Origin: Bacillus thuringiensis
Lineage (GTDB): Bacteria; Bacillota; Bacilli; Bacillales; Bacillaceae_G
Length of the DNA stretch: 64,000 nt
Direction of reading: 5' to 3'
Assembly: GCF_022095615.2 (NCBI RefSeq)
Contig: NZ_CP155559.1
Span: 4,523,501 to 4,587,500, forward strand
Under the pieces are notes generated by a model. It had not been told where the DNA came from. It was given only the letters and a program-made list of their open reading frames with translations, and ran no database searches. Position numbers and translations under genes: made by a program. This document shows positions 23,155 to 31,756 of the stretch, one piece after another (within the stretch, counting starts at the first letter, position 1; every line of letters starts with the position of its first letter).

Positions 23155-25017
23155 CTATCTTTCCTTTGGAAGGACAATCCTCTTATATAATTGAACAGTA
23201 ATCAAATAATAGATTCCATAAATGATTAGAAATATACAAATCGGAAGGACAATATTCACATATGGATTCACAAAGAATTTAACAAATGTAAATATGTTCA
23301 TTCCTACCAAAACATGTATGAGCCCCAATATTGCTGGGAAAAGGAATACAATACCTAATTCTTTATAAATAGACTTTATAAGTAATTCTTTACGTACTCC
23401 AATTTTCCGAAGCATTTCATACCGTCCAATATCCTTCGTAGCCCCAGAAAGAATCTTAAACATTAAACAACTCGCCATCATAGCTAAAAATGCGAGTCCT
23501 AAGAAAAACCCCATAAATGAAGTCCCTTTCGAAAAGACGAGCATAGATTCATAGTCACCATAGTTTGTCATTAAAGATATATTTTCTTTCGGCTTATTAA
23601 TAGAAGCAGCTACTTTTTCAATTTGACGATTATCCATCTCTTTTAACTCTGTTTTATACCGTAAAATATTATCGACTTTAGCGATAAAAAACGTATGCTC
23701 ATTCCCTTGAATTGATTCATACCGGTTTTTATCTACGATATATACAGGTTTACGATTGTATACAGTAATATTAGATTTAAAGTCACTATCCATAATCTTA
23801 CTCCACTTCATCGGTAACTTAAAACTTGATGGATCAACTTCTTTCCCTTCAAACATCGTATAGCTCGAAGATGGAAGTTGTTCAGTGATACGAGTTGTTT
23901 CTTTCTTTCCAAACAAAAGTGGTGGATTGTCTAATAATTCCTCCTTTGAATAGTAAACGGCTTGATTATCAACTTTATATTGATACTGCTTTTTATCTAC
24001 AATTTTCATTTTTTCCATAGCTTTATAATCCGTTACATCTGGATCATGAAGTGTAATATCATATCCTGGCATTCTTTCTGCTGTAAGAATTACATTTTTC
24101 TGTAAAGACATACCACCAGCCATCGCTCCTACACCTAGTCCAATTAACATTGTTACCGTACCTAATATTCTCGCCAAACTACTTACACGGAACTGCAGTT
24201 GTGCAAATGTAAATGCATTTAATTTTTTCTCATTTAAATAGCGCATTTTCTTTAGTCTCTTAACAAACACAGGCAAAAGCGAAATAAATATAAGATATGT
24301 ACCCATTGTAATCGTAAATAATGGAAGCAAAATGGCGCCAGCACCCTTTATTCCTACAAAGATTACGAAATAATACCCTACAGCTAGTCCTAACAAACTA
24401 CATACGGTTAACAGTGTTGCCACAGGGCCTTTTAATCGTATACGCTCCGTTTGCTGTTCTATACGAATTAAATCTAATTCTGTTTTAAGTGCTATACGAA
24501 TCATATTCACAACGGATGTAATCAGAAACAACACACTAAAGAATATAAATGTTATTTTGAATGCAGGACCATAAAATGCTTGGTAACCCTCCGCTGATAT
24601 TTCTAATTGCTTTGTTAAAAATTTGCTAACGAGATTAGAAAGAATAGCCCCGCATACGCTACCTAGCACTAGTGAAATCATTCCCATAATGAACGTCTCA
24701 AAAAATATAAGTTGACTAATTTTACTCTTTTTTGCCCCTAATACAAGATACATGCCAAGTTCTTTCCGCCGAAGTGAAAGGAGAAAAGAGTTTGCATAAA
24801 AAATATAAAAGAATGTAATAAGCGCCACCAAACCAGAGCCTATTTGAAATACAAATACAATTGAACCAATGATACTGTTATTCATTGTAAATTCTTTATT
24901 TAATGCAAGTGTTTGAAACATATAAAATATAGAAATAGAAATTACAAGACCTATTAATAAAACAATATAATCCTTACTCATTTTTTTCATGCTGGAAATA
25001 GAAAGTTTGAATAACAT
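23155..25017 (-). CDS. BceB-type ABC permease without its own ATPase
   Basis: A 620-aa ten-segment FtsX-family permease with a large extracellular domain (about 305-515), paralogous to the permease at 20110-21957. Unlike that one it has no ATPase gene on either side, so it must borrow a subunit (for example the one at 21973-22734) or act as a sensor. The C-terminal block MGFFLGLAFLAMMASCLMFK is intact and there is no frameshift, so it is not obviously decayed. A TTACA-N4-TGTAA box lies 185 bases upstream (25202-25215). Confidence 0.87.
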   Translation of the reverse strand: MLFKLSISSMKKMSKDYIVLLIGLVISISIFYMFQTLALNKEFTMNNSIIGSIVFVFQIGSGLVALITFFYIFYANSFLLSLRRKELGMYLVLGAKKSKISQLIFFETFIMGMISLVLGSVCGAILSNLVSKFLTKQLEISAEGYQAFYGPAFKITFIFFSVLFLITSVVNMIRIALKTELDLIRIEQQTERIRLKGPVATLLTVCSLLGLAVGYYFVIFVGIKGAGAILLPLFTITMGTYLIFISLLPVFVKRLKKMRYLNEKKLNAFTFAQLQFRVSSLARILGTVTMLIGLGVGAMAGGMSLQKNVILTAERMPGYDITLHDPDVTDYKAMEKMKIVDKKQYQYKVDNQAVYYSKEELLDNPPLLFGKKETTRITEQLPSSSYTMFEGKEVDPSSFKLPMKWSKIMDSDFKSNITVYNRKPVYIVDKNRYESIQGNEHTFFIAKVDNILRYKTELKEMDNRQIEKVAASINKPKENISLMTNYGDYESMLVFSKGTSFMGFFLGLAFLAMMASCLMFKILSGATKDIGRYEMLRKIGVRKELLIKSIYKELGIVFLFPAILGLIHVLVGMNIFTFVKFFVNPYVNIVLPICIFLIIYGIYYLITVQLYKRIVLPKER

Positions 25018-25201
25018 ACTTTACACCTACACTTTTCTACACTATGGTGTAATACGTTCATTCTTTTACGATGTACTTTTTGTACAATGTTCACATCAAA
25101 TATTGAAATTTTCATATTACCTCCATACTATTTTTATAGCCACTAATAATCATTTTATCTTTTATTTACAAATCGAAATATTGATTCCTCTTACATTTTC
25201 C

Positions 25202-25215
25202 TTACATTTTTGTAA
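25202..25215. promoter_or_regulatory. TNACA-N4-TGTAA box upstream of the orphan permease
   Basis: TTACATTTTTGTAA, 185 bases before the permease start at 25017, preceded by another CTTACATTTT half-site (25190-25195). Pattern as in BceR/YxdJ-type operators. Confidence 0.45.
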
Positions 25216-25348
25216 TGGATGAATGGACTAAGTCCAAAAAACAATATATAAAGTTTCAAAGATTAGAAGCGCGTTTCATCTACTCTCACACTAAGATGAC
25301 ATCCACGCTACTTTCGAATAACCATTATTCTCACACTGAAATAATGCA

Positions 25349-25453
25349 TTACAAATACAAAGCATGTTGTGCCCCTCTATCAAGAGTGATTCCCCCATAC
25401 CAATCTTCTGCTACATGCATTACTACTGTAGCTTGAATTAAATTGTATTTTCC
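25349..25453 (-). pseudogene. Gene fragment reading MHVAEDWYGGITLDRG
   Basis: The complement of 25453 to 25349 is an open frame of 34 residues (IQATVVMHVAEDWYGGITLD then RGAQHALYL and a stop). It is bounded by an upstream in-frame TAA and has no ribosome site. Composition is protein-like. Parent family not recognised. One of three fragments in this gene-free stretch. Confidence 0.35.
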
Positions 25454-25480
25454 TTATTCCTTTACTTCTCTCTTTTGTTG

Positions 25481-25520
25481 ATAAGTTAAGTAAGGGGTTC
25501 TTTCTCCTTACTTAACTTAT
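25481..25520. repeat. Perfect 15-bp inverted repeat
   Basis: ATAAGTTAAGTAAGG / CCTTACTTAACTTAT with a 10-base loop. It spans the stop codon of the small minus-strand frame at 25486-25641. No T run follows, so it is not a standard terminator. Confidence 0.7.
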
Positions 25521-25696
25521 GTACGTTACTCTTTAACGATTCTTGATGTTCGATTGTTTCTTTCAATAATTGATTCTCTTTATATACCTTATAAACGTCT
25601 TCTATATTGTGAATAATATTCTGTACATGCCTATTATTCATACATCATCAATACATTCAGAAGAACAATTGAAAGAAATAATACTATTTTCTTCTT
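25486..25696 (-). pseudogene. Decayed small membrane/coiled-coil gene
   Basis: The complement of 25641 to 25486 is an open 51-codon frame (MNNRHVQNIIHNIEDVYKVY then KENQLLKETIEHQESLKSN...), strongly helical. Directly upstream, in another frame, ATG TAG is followed by FSKKKIVLFLSIVLLNVLMM, a membrane segment that ends where the first frame begins. Together they read like one anchored coiled-coil protein broken by a stop at codon 2 and a frameshift. Two coupled small genes is the alternative. Family not recognised. Confidence 0.4.
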
Positions 25697-25800
25697 AGAA
25701 AACTACATAATTATCCCGCTACTCTTTATCATTTTTTATCTACATACTAAAGAGTGCTAGTGATTGTATACAGAATAAATGCAGCTTAGATAAAGTTCAG

Positions 25801-25893
25801 CTAAACTTTATCTTCTTTATAAAAAATTTTAAACTTATCATATACTGCCACTATATCTGAAACTTGCTCGTTACTTTGTTCATTGAATGTAAC
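25801..25893 (-). pseudogene. Gene fragment after yxeA
   Basis: The complement of 25893 to 25801 reads VTFNEQSNEQVSDIVAVYDK and on to FKIFYKEDKV, then stop. It is preceded by in-frame TAA and lacks a start. It overlaps a small hairpin (GATAAAGTT / AACTTTATC). Probably a relic. Confidence 0.35.
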
Positions 25894-25908
25894 TTATAAT
25901 TTCTATAA

Positions 25909-26274
25909 CTAATTATGTGTTATTATTACTTGCTCTTTGACTTTAGTAGGTATTTCATCTACTTGCACTTCTTCCCATTCCATACCATAACTTCCTTTAG
26001 ATCTGACTTTTAAATATGCCCCTATCCTTAAATGTTTTGAAGAAGTCATCGTAATCTTTTGCTCTTGACCGGATTCATTATATCCTTTGAATTTATATTC
26101 CCATCTAGCAAAACCTTTGTTTTCAGCCCCATATTTCCCATCATTATCAACAACGGCATAATAAATATCTTCTTTAATAAACGGATTGAGTTGATCTACA
26201 ATCGGTCCACCTTTTACCATAAGTAATGTCATTCCAACTATAATCAATACGATAAACGCACTTATTTTTTTCAT
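25909..26274 (-). CDS. YxeA-family secreted protein (DUF1093)
   Basis: A 121-aa protein with an N-terminal hydrophobic signal or anchor (about 4-21) and a small beta-rich extracellular domain. YYAVVDNDGKYG, RWEYKFKGYNESGQEQKITM and LRIGAYLKVRSKG match the YxeA/DUF1093 pattern. In B. subtilis yxeA belongs to the yxdJKLM-yxeA locus, a Bce-like module induced by the peptide LL-37. Here too it lies among Bce-type genes, 116 bases after a kinase gene. Function unknown. Confidence 0.85.
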   Translation of the reverse strand: MKKISAFIVLIIVGMTLLMVKGGPIVDQLNPFIKEDIYYAVVDNDGKYGAENKGFARWEYKFKGYNESGQEQKITMTSSKHLRIGAYLKVRSKGSYGMEWEEVQVDEIPTKVKEQVIITHN

Positions 26275-26390
26275 GAAACTTTCTATTCCCCTCTTCTCAA
26301 ATACATTAATTAACTTCCACTTAAAGGACCTGTTCTAAATCAATCGCGCGCTATCACTTATTCTTATCTATTAAAATGTAACCAAAATTC

Positions 26391-27884
26391 CTAATGCTCT
26401 TCTAATTCAATTGGCAATAAGATAATAAATTGAATAACCCCATTTTCATATTCCGCTCGAATTTCTCCTTTGTGCAATTCAACAATACTTTTTGCAATTG
26501 CAAGACCCAAGCCTGAACCTTCTACAGCTCTACTTCTAGATTGATCTTTTTTATAAAAACGCTCAAATAAGTTCTCTAACTCTTTTTTTGTAAATTCTTC
26601 ACTATGATTTGTTATTGAGACTTTAATATGACGTTCTTCCCTTTGAATGGAAACTTTAATTTCTCTCTTTTCTATACTATATTTGATTGCATTTATTAAG
26701 AGATTTTCAAACACACGTACCATTTTTTCCGAATCTACAACAGCATATATACGGTTTCCCTCAAAATTTTTCACAAAAGAAAGATTATGTTCCTCCGCTT
26801 GTGGTACTAACTCTTCTATTAATTGATCAAGTAGTTCATTCATGCACACTTCTTGTAAATCTAATGCCTTATTTTCATCTGTTAGTTTTGTATACTCAAA
26901 CAAATCTTCTATTAACATCTTCAACTGTTCTGATTTTGAAAAGGCAATTTTTATATACTCATCATGCTGTTCTTTATTTTCATATTTCGCATCACCTAGT
27001 AAACGTAAATATCCCATAATTGAAGTAAGTGGTGTTCTTAAATCATGTGATACATTTGTAATCAATTCACTTTTTTGTTTCTCTATTTGTTTTTCTTTTT
27101 CTATATTAGCCAAAAGCTTTTCTGCCATTTGATTAATATTTGAAGTCAATAAACCTATTTCATCTTGACCCGCCTGTTTGATTTTGTATTGTAAGTTCCC
27201 TTTCGAAAACTCCCTTACTCCTTCTGCCATCGCTTCAATCTGATTCATCTTCCTTTTCGTTACATAAAAAAATGAAAGTAGAAAAGTAATGAAACCTAGT
27301 AAAGATGGAAATGGGCTATTATCCTTCACTATATACTTCACATTTCCTTGTGGTATACCACTTGCAATGATATACATATTTTTCGTATTAACAGTAACCG
27401 GATAAAAGGTTGTAAACTCCTTACGCGTTTGTTCAGTTCCGTCTTGAATTAAATTCTGCGCCTCTACATATCGTACTTGATCCATTTTAAAGTCCATCAC
27501 ATTACGCATCGTCTCATGAAGATTAATCTGTTCTTCCGGTGCTCCCTTTGTTTTATAAACGACTTTCCCATTCTCATCTATTATTAAAACCTTCAATTGA
27601 TTTTGATGATTTAACTGATCAAGCAGTTCTTGTATATTAATTTCCTTGCCTTCTTCTGTCATACTTTCAACAAGCCTTTGTGTCTGTCCATCAATGGCTT
27701 CCATACCTGATGCATAATCAATGATAGACATTTTATTCGCATCCTCGAAAAAGGAAGTTGAAGACCAGCCTACTAATACACCAAGTAATGTACAGAAAGT
27801 AAATGTAGTAATTAGCTGTACCCGTATGCTCCTTTGCAAATAACTCACTGTTTTACCTATCATTTTTTTAAAAACTTGATTCAT
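26391..27884 (-). CDS. Sensor histidine kinase with extracellular domain
   Basis: About 497 aa: a membrane segment (about 20-45), an extracellular region of about 140 residues, a second membrane segment (FITFLLSFFYV), HAMP, HisKA (VSHDLRTPLTS) and HATPase (NAIKYS, GSGLGLAIAKS). Unlike BceS kinases it has a true sensing domain. The start is uncertain. ATG 27884 has no clear ribosome site, and TTG codons at 27914 and 27926 overlap the regulator gene. It is the last gene of a four-gene operon. Confidence 0.9.
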   Translation of the reverse strand: MNQVFKKMIGKTVSYLQRSIRVQLITTFTFCTLLGVLVGWSSTSFFEDANKMSIIDYASGMEAIDGQTQRLVESMTEEGKEINIQELLDQLNHQNQLKVLIIDENGKVVYKTKGAPEEQINLHETMRNVMDFKMDQVRYVEAQNLIQDGTEQTRKEFTTFYPVTVNTKNMYIIASGIPQGNVKYIVKDNSPFPSLLGFITFLLSFFYVTKRKMNQIEAMAEGVREFSKGNLQYKIKQAGQDEIGLLTSNINQMAEKLLANIEKEKQIEKQKSELITNVSHDLRTPLTSIMGYLRLLGDAKYENKEQHDEYIKIAFSKSEQLKMLIEDLFEYTKLTDENKALDLQEVCMNELLDQLIEELVPQAEEHNLSFVKNFEGNRIYAVVDSEKMVRVFENLLINAIKYSIEKREIKVSIQREERHIKVSITNHSEEFTKKELENLFERFYKKDQSRSRAVEGSGLGLAIAKSIVELHKGEIRAEYENGVIQFIILLPIELEEH

Positions 27885-27897
27885 CCATACTATCGGT

Positions 27898-28599
27898 TTA
27901 AATATCTTTCTCAATCTTGTAGCCAACTCCCCATACCGTTTTAATGTAACGAGGCTTTCTTGGAATTGCCTCTATCTTTTCACGTATTTTCCGAATATGT
28001 ACCATCACAGTATTATCGGATTGGAAAGCTTGCTCTTTCCATACTCTTTCATAAATTTGCTCTGCATTTAATACCATTCCTTGATTTCGTGCAAGCAATT
28101 CTAACACCTCAAACTCTCTCGGTGTCAATTTCACCTCTTCATTTGCAATAATGACCTGCCGTGTTACTATATTGATTTTCATATCCCCAATTTCAAATAC
28201 ATTTTCATCCTGTACACTTGCCCCACTCATTTTCATATATCTCCGAAGTTGTGATTTAATACGAGCGATGAGTTCAAGTGGATTAAATGGCTTTGCCACA
28301 TAATCGTCCGCCCCAGTTGTTAATCCTAAAATCTTATCCATATCTTGCGTTTTCGCTGATAGCATAATAATGGGCATTTCAGCTATTTCTCTTACTTTCA
28401 TACACATATGGATACCATCTATTTTCGGCATCATAATATCAAGTACAATTAGATGCACGTCTCTTTTCCTTACTATTTCTAACCCCTCTTCACCATCTCC
28501 AGCTTGTAATACTTCGTACCCTTCATTCTTCAAATAGATGGCGATAAGTTTTCTAATTTCCTTCTCATCGTCCACGATAAGTATCGTTTCTTTACTCAC
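27898..28599 (-). CDS. OmpR-family response regulator
   Basis: A 233-aa protein. Receiver domain with phospho-acceptor Asp54 (LIVLDIMMPKIDG) and VAKPFNP, then a winged-helix domain with PREFEVLELLARNQG and the C-terminal TVWGVGYKIE. GTG at 28599 chosen because GGAGGAG is correctly placed. An upstream ATG at 28626 has none. It probably recognises the TTAAGAAA direct repeats in its own promoter and in that of exporter 1. That is inferred from shared sites. Confidence 0.93.
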   Translation of the reverse strand: MSKETILIVDDEKEIRKLIAIYLKNEGYEVLQAGDGEEGLEIVRKRDVHLIVLDIMMPKIDGIHMCMKVREIAEMPIIMLSAKTQDMDKILGLTTGADDYVAKPFNPLELIARIKSQLRRYMKMSGASVQDENVFEIGDMKINIVTRQVIIANEEVKLTPREFEVLELLARNQGMVLNAEQIYERVWKEQAFQSDNTVMVHIRKIREKIEAIPRKPRYIKTVWGVGYKIEKDI

Positions 28600-28627
28600 A
28601 AAATCTCCTCCAGCATCATTTACCAAA

Positions 28628-29242
28628 CTATGAATGTTGCTTTACTTCACTCACTACTGCATTCTTCTTATGCATATACACATAAGAAATACTAGAAACT
28701 ATGATAACGATGCCACCAAAATATATACCATACTCGGTCACAAGGGTTACTATCATTTCTATGTGCTTTCCAAATATAGATCCTAGTACAAAGTAAACTA
28801 ACGTCCAAACAAATCCTGTCACATAAGAATAAATCGCATACGTTTTAAATGACATGTTATTCATTCCTACTAAATACGGTACGATATGTCTCACAACGGG
28901 GATAAAATAACTTATTACTAATGCATAATGACCATATTTCCCTACTATCTCTTGTGATTTTAAAAGGTACTTCGCCTTTTTCTTTTTCCTCAATTTTTCA
29001 ATTACTTTTATGCCAAATATTTTCCCTAGTATATACCCTAAAGAAAGACCTGATACAACACCTAAATATGTTAATAAAAAAGCTGGAATCACACTTAATA
29101 TACCCATCGATGATACAAACCCACCACTCATAACAATCATTTCATCAGGAATCGGCATACCGACGATTCCGAGCCATAAACAAAAGAATAATGCCCAATA
29201 ACCGTATTGCTGAATGTACGATAATAATTCATGTAATTCCAT
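28628..29242 (-). CDS. DedA-family membrane protein
   Basis: A 204-aa protein with about five hydrophobic stretches. DedA features are PIPDEMIVMSGG near the start, GYILGKIFG, and the VRHIVPYLVGMNNMSF loop. DedA proteins move or flip membrane lipids and several protect against cationic peptides. Its position between a lipid-methyltransferase-like gene and a two-component pair fits a role in changing the membrane under peptide attack. Its ATG overlaps the preceding stop codon (TAATG). Confidence 0.92.
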   Translation of the reverse strand: MELHELLSYIQQYGYWALFFCLWLGIVGMPIPDEMIVMSGGFVSSMGILSVIPAFLLTYLGVVSGLSLGYILGKIFGIKVIEKLRKKKKAKYLLKSQEIVGKYGHYALVISYFIPVVRHIVPYLVGMNNMSFKTYAIYSYVTGFVWTLVYFVLGSIFGKHIEMIVTLVTEYGIYFGGIVIIVSSISYVYMHKKNAVVSEVKQHS

Positions 29243-29820
29243 TATGCATACGCTCTCCTTAGTTCTTTTTTACAACTAAAGACATAAGCTGGTGGGAAAT
29301 TAAGCCACACTTTTTCTAGTGTAATTTCAGGGAAGAAATGCTGTATAAATCCTTTTTTCACAAGTGAATATTGAAATGTAATAAATTCACCTTTCTCATG
29401 TATCGCTTCCATTACATTGTTTAAAATGCACTTTGAAACTTCTTCTGGTAAAGAAGTAAAAGGTAATCCCGATAAAACGTAATCCACGCATTCTATATGA
29501 AATTCTTCCATATACTTCTTTATATTTTCAGCTGAACCGTGTACAACAATGACGTTCTGTTCATCTTTAAACTTTCTTGTTAACTCTTTGCAAAACACTT
29601 CATTAATTTCAATAAGAAGAAATATTGTCTCCTTCTTCTTTCTCTTCATAATTTCTTTCGTAAAAACTCCTGTACCAGGCCCTAACTCTACAATGCATTT
29701 CGCTCTATGAAAATCAATTACATCTACCATTTTCTTTGCTAATATTTTTGAACTTGGCGCAATAGCGCCAGTATGTTTCGGATGTTTAATAAATTCATGT
29801 AAGAATGTTATGAGTTGCAT
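29242..29820 (-). CDS. Class I SAM-dependent methyltransferase (phospholipid N-methyltransferase-like)
   Basis: A 192-aa protein. FIKHPKHTGAIAPSSKILA followed by the SAM-binding VELGPGTGVFTKE is the pattern of COG3963-type phospholipid N-methyltransferases, related in fold to KsgA/Erm rRNA methylases. LSGLPFTSLP is the likely motif IV. The substrate is not proven. I use the ATG at 29820 with GGGAGAGG upstream rather than the in-frame 29844 start. First gene of the methyltransferase-DedA-regulator-kinase operon. Confidence 0.85.
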   Translation of the reverse strand: MQLITFLHEFIKHPKHTGAIAPSSKILAKKMVDVIDFHRAKCIVELGPGTGVFTKEIMKRKKKETIFLLIEINEVFCKELTRKFKDEQNVIVVHGSAENIKKYMEEFHIECVDYVLSGLPFTSLPEEVSKCILNNVMEAIHEKGEFITFQYSLVKKGFIQHFFPEITLEKVWLNFPPAYVFSCKKELRRAYA

Positions 29821-29864
29821 GTAAACCTCTCCCCATTCGTTCAATAGTTTTTAACTTGTGTCTA

Positions 29865-29908
29865 AGTATAACTATCGTTTCTTAACAAAAATTGAGGAGA
29901 TTTCTTAA
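29865..29908 (-). promoter_or_regulatory. Promoter with TTAAGAAA direct repeats (two-component operon)
   Basis: On the minus strand: TTAAGAAA (29908-29901), 15 bases, TTAAGAAA (29885-29878), 7 bases, then TATACT (29870-29865) followed by TAGA. Both spacers equal those at 22811-22854, and the -10 plus the next four bases are identical. Best read as the autoregulatory site of the response regulator encoded in this operon. Confidence 0.75.
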
Positions 29909-29965
29909 GATTTTATGAAGAATGTATCATTTATTCTTATACATATAATATTTATTGTTCAGTAT

Positions 29966-30023
29966 ATAAAAATACATTTTATATTCATTAATTTGGTATA
30001 ATGGATATAAAATGTATTTTTAT
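29966..30023. repeat. Perfect 19-bp inverted repeat
   Basis: ATAAAAATACATTTTATAT (29966-29984) and its exact complement (30005-30023) around a 20-base loop holding TATAAT. It lies between divergent operons. Could be an operator, a cruciform or the trace of a small element. Confidence 0.75.
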
Positions 30024-30226
30024 GTAAGGTACCATCACTACATCTATTTTCATACAACATCTGTGGAAATTAATCTGTAAATCACCTTTCACTCTTATCC
30101 AATATATGTAATCATTTTCATGTGCGCGAAAAAATTCAAATAATAAGGAATTTACACCTTATAGAGACGAATGTATATTTAAATATTAATATTTAGTATT
30201 TCAAAACTATTTAAAAGGAGAAGGTA

Positions 30227-31456
30227 ATGAATAACTCCATCGACCTACAGCACTTATGTGACCTTGTACATATCACTTTTCATGTACCTGTTCAATTTTT
30301 ATCTACTGATAGAAAAATTGTGTATGAATCTACTTCTCATACGAGTGGTAGTCCGTTTTATTCTTCTAAAGAAGAACATCTGAATGAACTTTATCAAGAA
30401 AACGCTCCTTGTAATTTTCCAGTTTTCAAAGGGAATAAGTATCTTGAGAATTTCATTAGCATCCATATAACAGATCATGAACATATAAAAGGAACAATTA
30501 TAATCGGACCTACTACCTATCCAAAAGTATCAGATGAAATGGCGATTAAACTTATGAAATATTTCAACTGTAATAATAAAATGCAACAAGGAGTAGACTA
30601 CTATCAATTTCTACCCGAGATAAAGAAAAGTACGCTAATTGATATAAGTATTTGGTTACATTACGTAATTTTCAATGAAAAATTAGATCGCGATATTGTT
30701 TGGGAGAAAAATAAATTACTCGAAGACGTTTCTTATAAAATCGTAAATCCTGATCTATATATTTCCAAACGTCGCCGGCATGATCCGCAAAATTATGACA
30801 TATCATTGGAACGTAAATTTTTTTCAGCAATTAAAGAAGGCAATAAAGAAAAGGTCATACAATATGCATATTCATTCCCTCAAGAAGATGCGGCAATATC
30901 ATCCAAAGGCAATCAACTGAGAAACCAAAAAAATAACGGTATTATCGCAATTACGCTAGCTATTCGATATGCGATAGACGGTAATCTTCCATCACATATT
31001 GCTTTTTCACTCGGTACTTTATATATACAAACGATTGAAAAGTTAGATAACATGTATTCCGTAAATAGATTAATTGAAGATGCATTATGTACTTTTGCAG
31101 AACGTGTAAAAGAATATAGTAATCAAGCATATTCTAATTCCATTACTACGTGCCTAAATCATATTCACAAACATATTTACGATGAAATATCTCTTAATGA
31201 CCTTGCTAACCTTTTACATATCTCCCCTACTTATTTATCAAAATTATTTAAAAAAGAAGTGGGAATTCCTTTCATTGAATACATTCAGAGAGAACGAGTA
31301 GAAGAAGCTAAAAAATTATTAACATTAACAACCTATCCATTATCAGATATTTGTGCCTGGCTTAATTTTAATGATCAAAGTTATTTCACAAGAGTCTTCA
31401 AAAAAATTACTAGTATGACGCCTAGACAATATCGTGAAAATCATACTGTCATATAA
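30227..31456 (+). CDS. AraC-family transcriptional regulator
   Basis: A 409-aa protein. The C-terminal 100 residues form the double helix-turn-helix: LNDLANLLHISPTYLSKLFK, then FIEYIQRERVEEAKKLL, LSDICAWLNFNDQSYFTRVF and TPRQYRE. The N-terminal 300 residues are a soluble sensing region of unrecognised type, as in YesN-like large AraC proteins. AAAAGGAGAAGG precedes the ATG. Single gene. Its target could be the divergent methyltransferase operon, but nothing in the sequence proves this. Confidence 0.88.
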   Translation: MNNSIDLQHLCDLVHITFHVPVQFLSTDRKIVYESTSHTSGSPFYSSKEEHLNELYQENAPCNFPVFKGNKYLENFISIHITDHEHIKGTIIIGPTTYPKVSDEMAIKLMKYFNCNNKMQQGVDYYQFLPEIKKSTLIDISIWLHYVIFNEKLDRDIVWEKNKLLEDVSYKIVNPDLYISKRRRHDPQNYDISLERKFFSAIKEGNKEKVIQYAYSFPQEDAAISSKGNQLRNQKNNGIIAITLAIRYAIDGNLPSHIAFSLGTLYIQTIEKLDNMYSVNRLIEDALCTFAERVKEYSNQAYSNSITTCLNHIHKHIYDEISLNDLANLLHISPTYLSKLFKKEVGIPFIEYIQRERVEEAKKLLTLTTYPLSDICAWLNFNDQSYFTRVFKKITSMTPRQYRENHTVI

Positions 31457-31471
31457 AAACGCTTTCCTAAT

Positions 31472-31506
31472 AGAAGGTGAGATAGTTGTCATACTATCTC
31501 ACCTTC
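31472..31506 (+). terminator. Hairpin after the AraC-type gene
   Basis: GAAGGTGAGATAGT / ACTATCTCACCTTC stem, 16 bases past the stop. Few T residues follow, so termination may be weak. Confidence 0.6.
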
Positions 31507-31589
31507 ATCAAATCCATTTATTCTCCTTCAAATTCACCTTAATATAGTTTTAATCCCATTCAAAAAAGTACAAGAATGACAAATAATTA

Positions 31590-31706
31590 CTATAAATAAG
31601 TTATTAACTTTGGTAATTTTTTAGTACTAAGCAAATTTGACTCCCAATCATACATAATAAAACGAACATAAGGTACTTCTGCATGATCAGTAGTACCTAC
31701 TTCCAT
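31590..31706 (-). CDS. Possible 38-residue protein, perhaps a truncated flavin-binding family gene
   Basis: The complement of 31706 to 31590 reads MEVGTTDHAEVPYVRFIMYD then WESNLLSTKKLPKLITYL. AGGAAGG lies nine bases before the ATG. The sequence faintly resembles the first strands of pyridoxamine-phosphate-oxidase-like proteins (a TTD-VPxVR pattern), which would make it a truncated relic. The similarity is from memory and weak. Confidence 0.35.
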   Translation of the reverse strand: MEVGTTDHAEVPYVRFIMYDWESNLLSTKKLPKLITYL

Positions 31707-31756
31707 AGTGATTAACCTTCCTATATAGAAAATATATTGTTAGGAGAATAGAAAGT

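Noticed and set aside
24989..25436. Two plus-strand frames (78 and 74 codons) upstream of the orphan permease
   Set aside because: No ribosome sites. The first is antisense to the permease start and the second has random-looking composition. The minus-strand fragments there look more protein-like.
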